Below, in pieces: positions 39,043 to 47,288 of a DNA stretch of 52,490 bases. Under the pieces are notes generated by a model. The model was not told the origin of the DNA. It searched no databases and saw only the letters and a program-made list of their open reading frames with translations. Made by a program: the position numbers and the translations under genes. Every line of letters starts with the position of its first letter. Positions within the stretch are counted from its first letter, which is position 1. The stretch comes from Elusimicrobiota bacterium. Lineage in GTDB: Bacteria > Elusimicrobiota > Elusimicrobia > UBA1565. The stretch spans positions 1-52,490 of the forward strand of contig JACRDO010000045.1 in assembly GCA_016212885.1 (NCBI GenBank), read 5' to 3'.

Positions 39043-40364
39043 GCGGCCTCCAATGCTGTCCGCGCCTCCTTGAAGCGGATGCCGTTCTCCATCTCCTCGA
39101 GCTCCTTGAGCACAGGCTCGTAGATGGCCGGCTTAACCGGGATCTGCACCCCTGTACCCTTGATCTTCCCCTCCAGGATCAGCCTGGCGGCCATGGCAGC
39201 CGGCAGGCTGACCGTGCGGGCCATGGAGGAATCCCCGTGCGGGATGCCGAAGTCGATGAGCGTGGATGTGATCTTCTCGCTTTTGCCTTTGGGAGTGTTC
39301 GCAATGAACTCGTGGTGCATGACGAGCATGTCCCGCTCGCCCTCTGAGTAGGACATCTTCTCGACCATGCGGGCGACCATGACGTCGAGAGGAGAGGCCT
39401 TCTCCAGGGGCAGGCGCTCCTCGCCGAATAGCCCGAGCCACTCGAGCCACTCGACGGCATGGGGGACCCCGAGCTTGGCCGCGACGTCCTTCCGGACGGT
39501 CTCGGGCTTGGCGCCTTTTATGGCAGAGGCGGTGAACTGCCTGAAGGTCATGCCATTGAGGTCCCTCTCCTTGTCGTCGAGCAGGCCCGAGTTGACGATC
39601 TTCTTCATCGCCGCGCACCAGCCCTTGTAGCGCAGGGTGCCGCGGAACACGGTCTTGGCTCCTTGCAGGCCGTAGAGGTCCATGTAGCACATGGAGTCCC
39701 TGTTGGGGTAGGCTTCAAGCGCGCCCAGGCCCGGAACGTCAAGGATGTGCATGTCTCCGAAGAGCTCGGGGCCCGGGATGTCCACCTGCTTGCCGTCCTT
39801 GAGGTACCGGGCCGAGTTCTTTCCGGCCAGCATCACGCCCCGCGGGCTCCAGGAGAACTTATAGCCCCAGGGGTTCGTGTCCGCCTCGGGCGCCGGCAGT
39901 CCGCCGCAGTAGGATTTGAAGCTCACGACCTTCCCGCCCTCCTTCTTCACCTGGTCGATGATCTTCATGGCGGACATGTGGTCAATGCCTGGGTCCACGC
40001 CGATCTCGTTGAGGATCAGGATGCCTGCCGCCTTGGCCTTCTCATCCAGGGCGCGCATGGCCGGGCTCACGTAGGAGGTGGTCACCATGAGCTTCTTGCG
40101 CGCGATGCACTCCTCCGCGACGACGACATGGTAGGCGGCGGGCAGGAGGCTGATCGCGAGGTCGGTCTCCTTCACCAGCTCCTTGAGCCCCTTCTTGTCC
40201 TCAACTGTCCACGCCTTGGCGCGGCCGTTGGGGTGCTTGTCGAGCAGGGCCTGGGCCTTGCTTACGGTTCGGCTCGCCACGACGACTAAAAAGCCCTTCT
40301 TGAGCAGATAACGCACGAGCGGCTTGGAGACCAAGCCCGCTCCCAGCAGCAGGATCCTTTTCAT
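39039..40364 (-). CDS. saccharopine reductase (saccharopine dehydrogenase, glutamate-forming type)
   Basis: 441 residues. N-terminal Rossmann fold RILLLGAGLVSKPLVRYLL, then EIGVDPGIDHMSAMKIID, KSYCGGLPAPEADTNPWGYKFS, SYSEGERDMLVMHHEF and TVSLPAAMAARLIL, matching Lys9-type enzymes and the SDH half of animal AASS. It interconverts saccharopine with alpha-aminoadipate semialdehyde plus glutamate. The ATG overlaps the lysine-ketoglutarate reductase stop (ATGA), so the two halves of the bifunctional AASS protein are separate, adjacent genes. Direction, degradation or synthesis of lysine, is not fixed by sequence. Confidence 0.9.
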   Translation of the reverse strand: MKRILLLGAGLVSKPLVRYLLKKGFLVVVASRTVSKAQALLDKHPNGRAKAWTVEDKKGLKELVKETDLAISLLPAAYHVVVAEECIARKKLMVTTSYVSPAMRALDEKAKAAGILILNEIGVDPGIDHMSAMKIIDQVKKEGGKVVSFKSYCGGLPAPEADTNPWGYKFSWSPRGVMLAGKNSARYLKDGKQVDIPGPELFGDMHILDVPGLGALEAYPNRDSMCYMDLYGLQGAKTVFRGTLRYKGWCAAMKKIVNSGLLDDKERDLNGMTFRQFTASAIKGAKPETVRKDVAAKLGVPHAVEWLEWLGLFGEERLPLEKASPLDVMVARMVEKMSYSEGERDMLVMHHEFIANTPKGKSEKITSTLIDFGIPHGDSSMARTVSLPAAMAARLILEGKIKGTGVQIPVKPAIYEPVLKELEEMENGIRFKEARTALEAA

Positions 40365-41698
40365 TTTTCCTCCCCTAACAAGAACTTTTGCAGATAGCCG
40401 TAAGTTGGAGTGAGTTTTCCCTGATAGACGATCACCGCCTTCTTTATCGGGTCCGAAAGGCGGCATTCCTCGAATCCTACGGACATGTCGGCCTTGGCGA
40501 TCTCCGCCGTGAACGGGAAGAGCGCCTCGCTGAACTCCCTGGAGGACTCAAGCGGCAGCTCCGCAGGCAGGTTGTCCACGGCCAGGACCACCGGCCCCCT
40601 CCCGCCGCAGCCGTCCGCCGCCGCATCCTTCATCGGGTCGTATGTGAAGACGGGGTTTCCGGGGTCCATGGTCTTGACGTTGCATTCGATGGACCCTTCC
40701 GTATCGCAGGTGATGTCCCCGATGACCTTCAGGCGCGGCGGGCGCGCCTCGCCGTAGAGCTTCTTCAAAAAGCCCTTGGTGAGGAGCCTCGGGTATCTGA
40801 AATCCCAATAGATGCAGTTCATCAGGACGGCCAGATAGGGGACGTATTGCTCGAACCGGGGCCGGTATCCCTCGGGGCGCTTGAAGTAGTCCTGAAGGTC
40901 GAAGCGTTGCCCGGCGCAAGCCGGCTCCATCATGTGCTCTTCCTTGAAGACGACCTTGAAGATCCGGTCCTTGACCTTGGCCTTGTCCGGGTTCTGGAAC
41001 AGGGGCGCCAGGTCTTCGGGCTTGAGCTCCTCCACCGGGAACCGCCGCAGGATCATCTGAGCGCCCTGGGAGACGTGGCCGTACCCTGTCAAGCCGATCA
41101 CAAGCGGAGCGACGGCGTCAGGCACGCCCTCCGATGAGACCCTCTTGCCGGCCTCCTTCAGCTCCTCTTCAGCCTCCGCGAGGCTGGGGTAGTCCAAGGC
41201 CCGCTTGACCGCGGCGAAGGGGCTCGCGGTCTTCTCCAGCGCGAGGCGCTGCCCCAGGGCCCAGAGGGTGTCGATCATGCCCGCCAGGCCAGCGTATTTT
41301 CCGAAGAACACGAGCCGCCGGCCCTCCTCGTCCGCCATCTTCTCGTAGTCGATCAGCTGGCAGCCCAGCTCCATGAGCCTGCGGAGCATGGGCATGTTGT
41401 GCGCCTGCCCTTTGATCGTGTGGGAGAAGAACACGTAGGTCTTGCCTGCCTGCAGGAGCTTGGCCGGGATCTCCTTGATCGCGAAGACCGTGCCGCAGGG
41501 CGACAGGTCCTCGACGATCTTCGCGCCCACTTGGACGTATTCTTCCGCCTGGATGGCGCGCAGGCCGGATTTCTGGACAAGGACCTCGATGCCGTGATCC
41601 TTGACCAGGCGGGCGACATGCTCCGGGATGATGGGGACCCTGCGCTCCCAGGGGTTCTTGTCCTCGCCGCGGAGCCCGATGACGGCTTTTGAAGGCAT
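40361..41698 (-). CDS. lysine-ketoglutarate reductase / saccharopine dehydrogenase (lysine-forming type)
   Basis: 445 residues from the ATG; a GTG one codon upstream is equally possible. N-terminal alanine-dehydrogenase/PNT-like fold: VIGLRGEDKNPWERRVPIIPEHV, VFFSHTIKGQAHNMPML and KYAGLAGMIDTL are hallmarks of the LKR domain of AASS. It condenses lysine and 2-oxoglutarate to saccharopine, or the reverse. With the next gene it forms the complete saccharopine route between lysine and aminoadipate semialdehyde. It starts directly on the aconitase small-subunit stop, linking lysine chemistry to the upstream hydratase/lyase genes. Confidence 0.9.
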   Translation of the reverse strand: MPSKAVIGLRGEDKNPWERRVPIIPEHVARLVKDHGIEVLVQKSGLRAIQAEEYVQVGAKIVEDLSPCGTVFAIKEIPAKLLQAGKTYVFFSHTIKGQAHNMPMLRRLMELGCQLIDYEKMADEEGRRLVFFGKYAGLAGMIDTLWALGQRLALEKTASPFAAVKRALDYPSLAEAEEELKEAGKRVSSEGVPDAVAPLVIGLTGYGHVSQGAQMILRRFPVEELKPEDLAPLFQNPDKAKVKDRIFKVVFKEEHMMEPACAGQRFDLQDYFKRPEGYRPRFEQYVPYLAVLMNCIYWDFRYPRLLTKGFLKKLYGEARPPRLKVIGDITCDTEGSIECNVKTMDPGNPVFTYDPMKDAAADGCGGRGPVVLAVDNLPAELPLESSREFSEALFPFTAEIAKADMSVGFEECRLSDPIKKAVIVYQGKLTPTYGYLQKFLLGEEK

Positions 41699-42198
41699 CA
41701 CGTCTTCTGCGACATCAACAGCTCGCGGGTGTAGGGGATCAGGCCGCCCGCGTCGATGATGGCCTGGCGCGCCTTTGGCAGGGGCGCGGCCTTGAAGGAC
41801 TTGCCCGAGGTCTGGTTGACCACCTTCTCCGCGGATATCTCCAGTTCGTCGCCTTCCTCGGCTTCGATCTCCGGGCAGATCACCATGTTCAAGCCGATGT
41901 TGATGGCGTTCTGCAGGAAGATCCTCCCGAAGTGCCTGGCCACGATCACCAGCTCATGGCCTTTGAGGCAGGAAGCCGCCTGCTCGCGCGAGGAGCCGCA
42001 GCCGAAGTTGTCGCCCGCCGCGATGACGCTGCCGGCCGGGACCGCCTTGGCCTTGAGCTTGCCGTTGAACTCCGCATTGTCCGCGAAGGCGAACTGCGGG
42101 GTCTCGGCCGGCAGCACCGTCGCCATGAACCGCCCCGGGTAGATGATGTCGGTGGAGACGTCGTCGCCCAGCTTCAAAACGACCTTTCTATTCGCCAT
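41698..42198 (-). CDS. aconitase-family hydratase, small (swivel) subunit
   Basis: 166 residues, the usual size for the separate swivel domain of LeuD, homoaconitase and dimethylmalate dehydratase. Seen: DDVSTDIIYPGRF, DNFGCGSSREQA (~63-74) and FLQNAINIGLNMV. The substrate-selecting loop after the first motif reads RFMAT. It is neither the YLRT seen in archaeal homoaconitase nor the YLV of isopropylmalate isomerase, so specificity is open. The start lies one base after the large-subunit stop. Confidence 0.88.
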   Translation of the reverse strand: MANRKVVLKLGDDVSTDIIYPGRFMATVLPAETPQFAFADNAEFNGKLKAKAVPAGSVIAAGDNFGCGSSREQAASCLKGHELVIVARHFGRIFLQNAINIGLNMVICPEIEAEEGDELEISAEKVVNQTSGKSFKAAPLPKARQAIIDAGGLIPYTRELLMSQKT

Positions 42199-42199
42199 G

Positions 42200-43501
42200 T
42201 TATCTTGCTCCTACCATCAGTGTCCTCGGGTCCGTGATCGCGCCCGAGATGGCGCTCGCCGCCGCGACGGCCGGCGAGCACAGGTAGACCTCGGCTTTGG
42301 GGTTGCCCATTCGCCCCTTGAAGTTGCGGTTCGTGGTCGCCAGCGCGGCTTCCCCGTCGCCCAGGGCCCCTTGGTGCACGCCGAGGCACGGCCCGCAGCC
42401 CGGGTTGCAGACCACCGCGCCCGCTTCCACGAGGGCCCGGAGCGCGCCGCTGAGCATGGCGCCGTGGTAGATGCGCCAGGAGGCCGGGAAGACCAGCAGC
42501 CGGGTCCCATCCGCCACGCGGCGGCCCTTCAGGATCTTCGCCGCGATCTCGAGGTCGTCCAAGCGGCCGTTGGTGCAAGAGCCCAATACGATCTGCTGGA
42601 TCTTCTTCCCCGCCGCCTGGCCGATGGGCTTGACGTTGTCCACCGTGTGCGGGCAGGCGATCTGGGGCTCGAGCTTGGCGGCGTCGATCTCGAGCGTCTG
42701 GTCGTAGACGGCGTCCGGATCGGGCCCGAAGATGTCCAGGGCATCCTCCACCCCGGCTTCCTCCCGCAGGTAGCGCTGGGTCTCCCTGTCCGGCGGGACG
42801 ATGCCCGCGGTGGCGCCGGCCTCCGTGCTCATGTTGCAGATGGTCAGTCGCCCCGAGGTCGGCATATTGCGGATGGTCTCGCCGTGGAACTCGATCGCCT
42901 TGAAGTTGGCCCCTTCCGCGCTGAGGCGGCCGATCAGGTGGAGGACGAGGTCCTTCGGGTGGACGCATTCCGGGAAGGCGCCGTTGACGACCACCTTGAT
43001 GGTGCCGGGCGCCTCGACGTTCAGGATCCTGCCGAGGGTCCAGACCGAGGCCATCTCGGTCGCGCCGATGCCGAAGGCGAAGGCGCCGAGCGCGCCGTGC
43101 GTGTTGGTATGGCTGTCGGTGCCCACCACCACCATCCCGGGCCGCACGTAGCCGTATTCGGGGAGGATCTGGTGGCAGACGCCGCCCACGTCGCCGCGGA
43201 TGTCGTGGAATTTGCGGATCCCCTGCTTGGCGACGAACTCGCGGATCTTCTTTTGATTGCCCGCGGTCTTCGAGGACTCCGCCGGGACCCGGTGGTCGAA
43301 GATGAGGGCGATGCGGTCGGGGTTCCAGACCTTGGCCTCGCGGCTCGTTCCCTGGTAGATCTCCAGGAACTGGTTGATCACGAGAGCGCCGTTCTCATGC
43401 GACATCGCCAAGTGGACCTGCGGCTCGAGCACGTCGCCGACCGCGGCCTGCGGCCGGCCGCTCGCTTTCGCCAGCAGCTTCTGCGAGTACGTCATGCCCA
43501 T
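42200..43501 (-). CDS. aconitase-family hydratase, large [4Fe-4S] subunit
   Basis: 433 residues, resembling LeuC/HacA/DmdA-type large subunits. Iron-sulfur ligands C309 (GSCTNG), C369 and C372 (CGPC) are present, with GTDSHTNTHGALGAFAFGIGATEM and NRNFKGRMG. It would isomerise a 2-hydroxy-2-alkyl dicarboxylate or tricarboxylate to its 3-hydroxy isomer through the alkene. Operon context, with a homoisocitrate-type dehydrogenase and saccharopine genes, makes homoaconitase attractive; isopropylmalate, methylmalate or dimethylmalate remain alternatives. A strong AGGAG lies 6 nt before the ATG, unlike the overlapped starts of its neighbours. Confidence 0.88.
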   Translation of the reverse strand: MGMTYSQKLLAKASGRPQAAVGDVLEPQVHLAMSHENGALVINQFLEIYQGTSREAKVWNPDRIALIFDHRVPAESSKTAGNQKKIREFVAKQGIRKFHDIRGDVGGVCHQILPEYGYVRPGMVVVGTDSHTNTHGALGAFAFGIGATEMASVWTLGRILNVEAPGTIKVVVNGAFPECVHPKDLVLHLIGRLSAEGANFKAIEFHGETIRNMPTSGRLTICNMSTEAGATAGIVPPDRETQRYLREEAGVEDALDIFGPDPDAVYDQTLEIDAAKLEPQIACPHTVDNVKPIGQAAGKKIQQIVLGSCTNGRLDDLEIAAKILKGRRVADGTRLLVFPASWRIYHGAMLSGALRALVEAGAVVCNPGCGPCLGVHQGALGDGEAALATTNRNFKGRMGNPKAEVYLCSPAVAAASAISGAITDPRTLMVGAR

Positions 43502-43536
43502 GTTCTGCTCCTTATAATCAAGTTTCTCCCCCGAAA

Positions 43537-43588
43537 ACCCCCGCTCGGCTCAGAGGAGAACGGCTTGGAGCCTTTGTCGTGCGGGGGT
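43537..43588 (-). terminator. terminator/attenuator-like hairpin inside the operon
   Basis: In the only sizeable gap of the operon (43502-43593), ACCCCCGC pairs with GCGGGGGT (43581-43588 with 43537-43544). An inner GGCTC/GAGCC stem (43568-43572 with 43547-43551) lies within, and in the reading direction the structure runs into GGGGGTTTTC. It could partly terminate transcription after the CoA-transferase gene, or stabilise the mRNA end. Confidence 0.4.
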
Positions 43589-43593
43589 CTCCC

Positions 43594-44793
43594 TCATATG
43601 ATCTTCTTGGATTTCAAATCCGCCAGCTCTTCCTTCGTGACGCCGATGCCTGAGAGGACCTCCTCCGTATGCGCGGAGAGCCGCGGCGGCGCAAGCTCTA
43701 TCGGCGCCGAGGTCTTGTCGAACAGGGCCGAGAGCCCGAACAGCTTCAGCATGCCGATGCCCTCGACCGGCACGTCCTTGAGGATGCCCCGGTGCTTGAC
43801 CTGGGGCTGGGACAGGGCGTCCTCCAGGCCGAGGATCGCGCCGCTCGGCACGTCCTTGGCGTTGAGCAGCTCGACCCACTCCGCGGTCGGCCGCTCGGCG
43901 AGCTTCGCCTCGAGCAGCGGGGTGAGGAGCTTTCGGTTCTTCTTGCGGACGTCGCGCTTCGCGAAGCGGTCGTCCGTCTTCAGCTCCTGGACCCCCAGCG
44001 CGTCGCAGAGGGACTCCCACTGCTCCTGCTTGTTCGCCGCGATGTTGACGTAGCCGTCCTTGGTCTTGAAGGTCCCGGAGGGCGCGGCCGTGAAGTTGTC
44101 GTTGCCCATGGGCACGGGCTGCTGGCCGCCGATCAGCAGGTTCGCCGCCACCCACGCTATCAAGGGCATGATCGAGTCGAGCATCGCCACGTCGATGAAT
44201 TGCCCCTCGCCTGTGCGCTCGCGGTGGTAGAGGGCCGCCAGGACCGCGAAGGCTGCGTTGAGCCCGCCCACCGTGTCGCACACCGGGAAGCCGCAGCGCA
44301 GCGGGTTCAGGCGCTCGTCCCCGTTGATGGCCATGACGCCGCTTAAGCCCTGGATGATCTGGTCGTAGGCGGGCTTTAAGGCGTCCGGCCCCGTATGCCC
44401 GAATCCCGAGATGGCGCAGTAGACCAGCCGGGGGTTGAGCTCCGAGAGGGTCTGGTAGCCGAGGCCGAGGCGGTCCATGACGTCGGGCCGGAAGTTCTCC
44501 ACCAGGACGTCCGCGCCCTTGGCCAGCTTCTTGAAGATCTCCCTGCCTTCGGGGGACTTGGTGTTGAGGGTGAGGGACTTCTTGTTCGAGTTCTGGGCCA
44601 GGAAGCTCGTCCCCATGAGCTTCTCGTTTAAGGCTGGGACGATGCCCAGCTTGCGCGCCAGGTCCCCGTCCTTCGGGTTCTCGATCTTGATCACCTCGGC
44701 CCCGAGGAGGGCCAGGTGGAGGGTGGCGAAAGGCCCGGCCAGCACGTTGGTGAGGTCGAGCACGCGCACGCCTGAGAGGATCTTCGCGCTCAT
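43594..44793 (-). CDS. class III (CaiB/BaiF) CoA-transferase
   Basis: 399 residues. The N-terminus VRVLDLTNVLAGPFATLHLALLGAEVIKIE, PGDxxR-like loop, LNTKSPEGREIFKKL, DVLVENFRPDVMDRLGLGY and SGFGHTGP are canonical. The catalytic aspartate is D144 (PAYDQIIQGLSG). It moves CoA between carboxylates through an aspartyl-CoA intermediate. Relatives act on glutarate, HMG, citramalate, itaconate and others. Placed directly after a HMG-CoA-lyase-like gene (ATGA overlap), it probably activates the acid that the lyase cleaves. Confidence 0.92.
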   Translation of the reverse strand: MSAKILSGVRVLDLTNVLAGPFATLHLALLGAEVIKIENPKDGDLARKLGIVPALNEKLMGTSFLAQNSNKKSLTLNTKSPEGREIFKKLAKGADVLVENFRPDVMDRLGLGYQTLSELNPRLVYCAISGFGHTGPDALKPAYDQIIQGLSGVMAINGDERLNPLRCGFPVCDTVGGLNAAFAVLAALYHRERTGEGQFIDVAMLDSIMPLIAWVAANLLIGGQQPVPMGNDNFTAAPSGTFKTKDGYVNIAANKQEQWESLCDALGVQELKTDDRFAKRDVRKKNRKLLTPLLEAKLAERPTAEWVELLNAKDVPSGAILGLEDALSQPQVKHRGILKDVPVEGIGMLKLFGLSALFDKTSAPIELAPPRLSAHTEEVLSGIGVTKEELADLKSKKII

Positions 44794-45689
44794 ACGCGCT
44801 CCTGGATCTTGTAGACGAAGCCCTGCATGTCCCGCCCGAAATGCGCGGCCACGTCGCGCGCGATTGCGATGAGACGATCAAGGTCCACCTCCTTGCGCAG
44901 GCCCTGCTGCTGGAGGGCGCGGACCAAGTCCTCGGTCGCAACGTTCCCGGCGGCGACCTTCGTGAAGGGGCAGCCCCCCAGGCCGGCGAAGGAGGTCTCG
45001 ACGGACCCAACTCCGGCCCGCAGGGCCGCGTAGATGTTCGCCATGCCCAGGCCGTAGGTGTTGTGGAAGTGGCAGGCGCACTCGATGCCGGGGTCCAGAC
45101 GGAAGACCTCGCCGAAGAGGCGCTCGACCTGGGCCGGATGCGCGCGGCCCGCGGTGTCCGCGAGGCTGATGCTGCGCACGCCCGCTTCGAGGTAGGCGCT
45201 GACCATCTTGAGCACCCGCTCCTCGGGGATAGGGCCCTCGAAGCCGCAGCCGAAGGCGGACTGGACCGACACCTGCGCCTTCTTGCCCGCGGCGGCCGCG
45301 GCCTTGGCCATGGCGATGATCCGCGCGGCCGCTTCGTCCGTCCCCATGCCGGTGTTCTTGCGGCTGTGGGTTTCGCTGGCCGAGGCGCCCATGCAGAACA
45401 GCTCGACCCCGCAGGCGAGGCCGCGCTCTAAGCCCTTCTCGTTGAGCGCCAGGCCGGAGAGGACGGTTGGGCTCGTCTTGCCCGCGCTCAACCTGCGGAA
45501 GAGCTCGTCCGTGTCCGCCATCTGCGGGACCTTCTCGGGATGGACGAAGGAGCCGACCTGGACGATGTCCAGCCCGGATTCGAGCAGGCCGCGCAGCCAG
45601 GCCTCCTTCTTCTCCAGAGGGACGACCTGACCCTCCATCTGCAGGCCGTCCCTCGGGCCGACTTCGTGCAGGATGACGCGGGCGCTCAC
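44790..45689 (-). CDS. HMG-CoA lyase-like DRE-TIM metallolyase
   Basis: 299 residues, the length of hydroxymethylglutaryl-CoA lyases. Metal and catalytic residues are intact: R13-D14 (GPRDGLQ), SFVHPEKVPQMAD, H207 and H209 (HFHNTYG), C240 (GLGGCPF) and N249 (GNVATED). The spacing between the HxH pair and the cysteine matches the human enzyme. It cleaves a 3-hydroxy-3-substituted acyl-CoA to acetyl-CoA plus a 2-oxo acid or acetoacetate. Substrate could be HMG-CoA, citramalyl-CoA or, in this operon, homocitryl-CoA. GTG start overlapping the dehydrogenase stop (GTGA). Confidence 0.9.
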   Translation of the reverse strand: MSARVILHEVGPRDGLQMEGQVVPLEKKEAWLRGLLESGLDIVQVGSFVHPEKVPQMADTDELFRRLSAGKTSPTVLSGLALNEKGLERGLACGVELFCMGASASETHSRKNTGMGTDEAAARIIAMAKAAAAAGKKAQVSVQSAFGCGFEGPIPEERVLKMVSAYLEAGVRSISLADTAGRAHPAQVERLFGEVFRLDPGIECACHFHNTYGLGMANIYAALRAGVGSVETSFAGLGGCPFTKVAAGNVATEDLVRALQQQGLRKEVDLDRLIAIARDVAAHFGRDMQGFVYKIQERV

Positions 45690-46825
45690 GTCCGCTCCGC
45701 GACTCCGCACTTGTCCGCGATGGCCCGGCCCATCTCGAGCGTCGTGGATTTGCCGCCCATGTCGTAGGTCCGGACCTGGCCTTCGCGCACCACCGCGATG
45801 GTGGCCTCTTCGATGGCTTTCGCCTTCTCCGCCTCGCCGAGCCAGTCGAGCATCATCTTGGCCGCCAGGATGGTGGCGATGGGGTTCACCTTGTACTGGC
45901 CCGCGTACTTGGGCGCGGAGCCGTGCGTGGGCTCGAACACCGCGAGCTTCTCGCCGATGTTGCCGGAGCAGCCGAAGCCGAGCCCGCCCACCATCTGGGC
46001 GCAGAGGTCCGAGGCGATGTCGCCGTAGAGGTTCGGGGCCACCAGGACGTCGTAGTTGAACGGGTTCTTGAGCAGCCACATCATCATGGCGTCGATGTTG
46101 GCGTCGTCCATGGGTATCTCGGGGAAGTCCTTGGCCACGGCCTTCGCGGTCTCGAGGAAGAGGCCGTCGGTGGCGCGGACCACGTTCGCCTTGTGGACCA
46201 CGGTCACCTTCTTGCGCTTGAACTTGCGCGCGAACTCGAAGGCGGCGCGGAGGATGCGCTCGCAGCCCTTCTTCGTGTTGATCTTGCAGGAGATGGCGTA
46301 GTCCTCGCCCTTGAGGGCCTTGAAGGCCTTGAAAGGCCCGGAGAGCTCGCTCAAGGTGTCGCGGAGCTTCTCCGGCACGGTGTTGAACTCCACGCCCGCG
46401 TAGAGGTCCTCGGTGTTCTCGCGGAACATCACGAGGTCGATGCCTTCCTTGTAGTTGAGCGGGTTCTGCGGGATCGCCTTGCAGGGCCGCAGGCAGATGT
46501 AGAGGTCGAAGAGCTGGCGCATGCGCACGATGGGGGACCGGTAGGCCATGCCTTTGCCCTGGAGCGCCGGCGACAGCTCCTTCTCGGCCGCCTTGACCGG
46601 CTTGGAGGTGATGGCCCCGAACATGGCGGCGTCCACGCTCTTGAGCAGGTCCACGGTGCGCTGGGGGAACGCGTCGCCTTCCTTGCACCAGAAGTCCCAG
46701 CCGATGTCGCCGTGGAGGTATTCGGCGTCGAGCTCGACGCGGTCGAGCACGATCCTCGCCGCTTCCATGACGTCATTGCCGACTCCGTCGCCCGGCAGCC
46801 ACGCGATCCGGTATTTTTTGCCCAT
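45686..46825 (-). CDS. isocitrate/homoisocitrate dehydrogenase-family decarboxylating enzyme
   Basis: 379 residues. The beta-decarboxylating dehydrogenase fold is clear: WLPGDGVGNDV, RSPIVRMRQLFDLYICLRP, FRENTEDLYAGVE, VHKANVVRATDG and the metal-binding LYGDIASDLCAQMVGGLG. The HGSAPKYAGQYKVNP loop carries the Lys-Tyr pair that selects NADP in E. coli isocitrate dehydrogenase, so NADP use is likely. Substrate may be isocitrate, homoisocitrate or a 3-alkylmalate. It heads the operon and has the best ribosome-binding site of the group. Confidence 0.9.
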   Translation of the reverse strand: MGKKYRIAWLPGDGVGNDVMEAARIVLDRVELDAEYLHGDIGWDFWCKEGDAFPQRTVDLLKSVDAAMFGAITSKPVKAAEKELSPALQGKGMAYRSPIVRMRQLFDLYICLRPCKAIPQNPLNYKEGIDLVMFRENTEDLYAGVEFNTVPEKLRDTLSELSGPFKAFKALKGEDYAISCKINTKKGCERILRAAFEFARKFKRKKVTVVHKANVVRATDGLFLETAKAVAKDFPEIPMDDANIDAMMMWLLKNPFNYDVLVAPNLYGDIASDLCAQMVGGLGFGCSGNIGEKLAVFEPTHGSAPKYAGQYKVNPIATILAAKMMLDWLGEAEKAKAIEEATIAVVREGQVRTYDMGGKSTTLEMGRAIADKCGVAERT

Positions 46826-46832
46826 TGCGGAG

Positions 46833-46838
46833 CCTCCT
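46833..46838 (-). promoter_or_regulatory. consensus Shine-Dalgarno of the operon's first gene
   Basis: AGGAGG, 7 nt before the ATG at 46825. A perfect match that contrasts with the overlapped, Shine-Dalgarno-poor starts downstream and fixes this ATG as the start. The 142-bp gap to the DUF5615 stop at 46968 is partly AT-rich (46845-46925), suitable for a promoter, but I could not choose hexamers. Confidence 0.75.
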
Positions 46839-46967
46839 GAAGAGGGTTTTGAGATTGTAGAAGTTAGCGAAATAAGGAAGGAAAAGCAATCCCGTGGAAA
46901 TCCCGGGGAAATTTAATCTGTTGGGCGTGGGTTGGAGGCGGGAGAGGCGGACGGAAACACGCAGAAG

Positions 46968-47288
46968 TTAGACACCGATGCGCCGCACTTCACCTGGCCG
47001 CAGTTCGGGCAACACGCGACGCAGCTCCGGCGCCAAGGGACGAAGGAACTCGTACTTGGTGCGTCGGGCAACGAGAACGACGACGGCTATCGTGAACTTC
47101 GTGATGTTCTGCTGATGGCTGAGGCGCTGATCAGTCGTGACGAGGGCGTCAAAGAGGCCGGACGCCGAAGCAAGGATGGCGCCATTGTCCAACGAGGTCC
47201 ACGCCATTTCCGTGACCGTTCGGACCTCGTGGTCCGACAGGTCTTGACGGAGTCGGCGCGGGACGCACTCGTCAAGCAGAATCCGCAT
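46968..47288 (-). CDS. DUF5615 PIN-like protein, probable toxin
   Basis: 106 residues. MRILLDECVPRRL, the VRTVTEMAW segment, LVTTDQRLSHQQN and PGEVRRIGV form the DUF5615 signature, a shortened PIN-like nuclease fold with acidic residues D7, E8 and a later D (VTTD). It is paired with a DUF433 gene that it overlaps by 17 nt, an arrangement widely seen as a toxin-antitoxin-like module. Activity and targets are unproven for the family as far as I know. Confidence 0.88.
   Translation of the reverse strand: MRILLDECVPRRLRQDLSDHEVRTVTEMAWTSLDNGAILASASGLFDALVTTDQRLSHQQNITKFTIAVVVLVARRTKYEFLRPLAPELRRVLPELRPGEVRRIGV

Noticed and set aside
42143..44053. 636-residue plus-strand frame opposite the hydratase and CoA-transferase genes
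   Set aside because: It spans two well-supported minus-strand genes and their gap, and is low-complexity in character.
45686..46825. Plain leucine-biosynthetic leuB with leuC/leuD nearby
   Set aside because: The dehydrogenase carries isocitrate-dehydrogenase-like cofactor residues, the set lacks isopropylmalate synthase, and it is joined to a CoA-transferase, a lyase and saccharopine genes. LeuB-type activity is kept only as an alternative.
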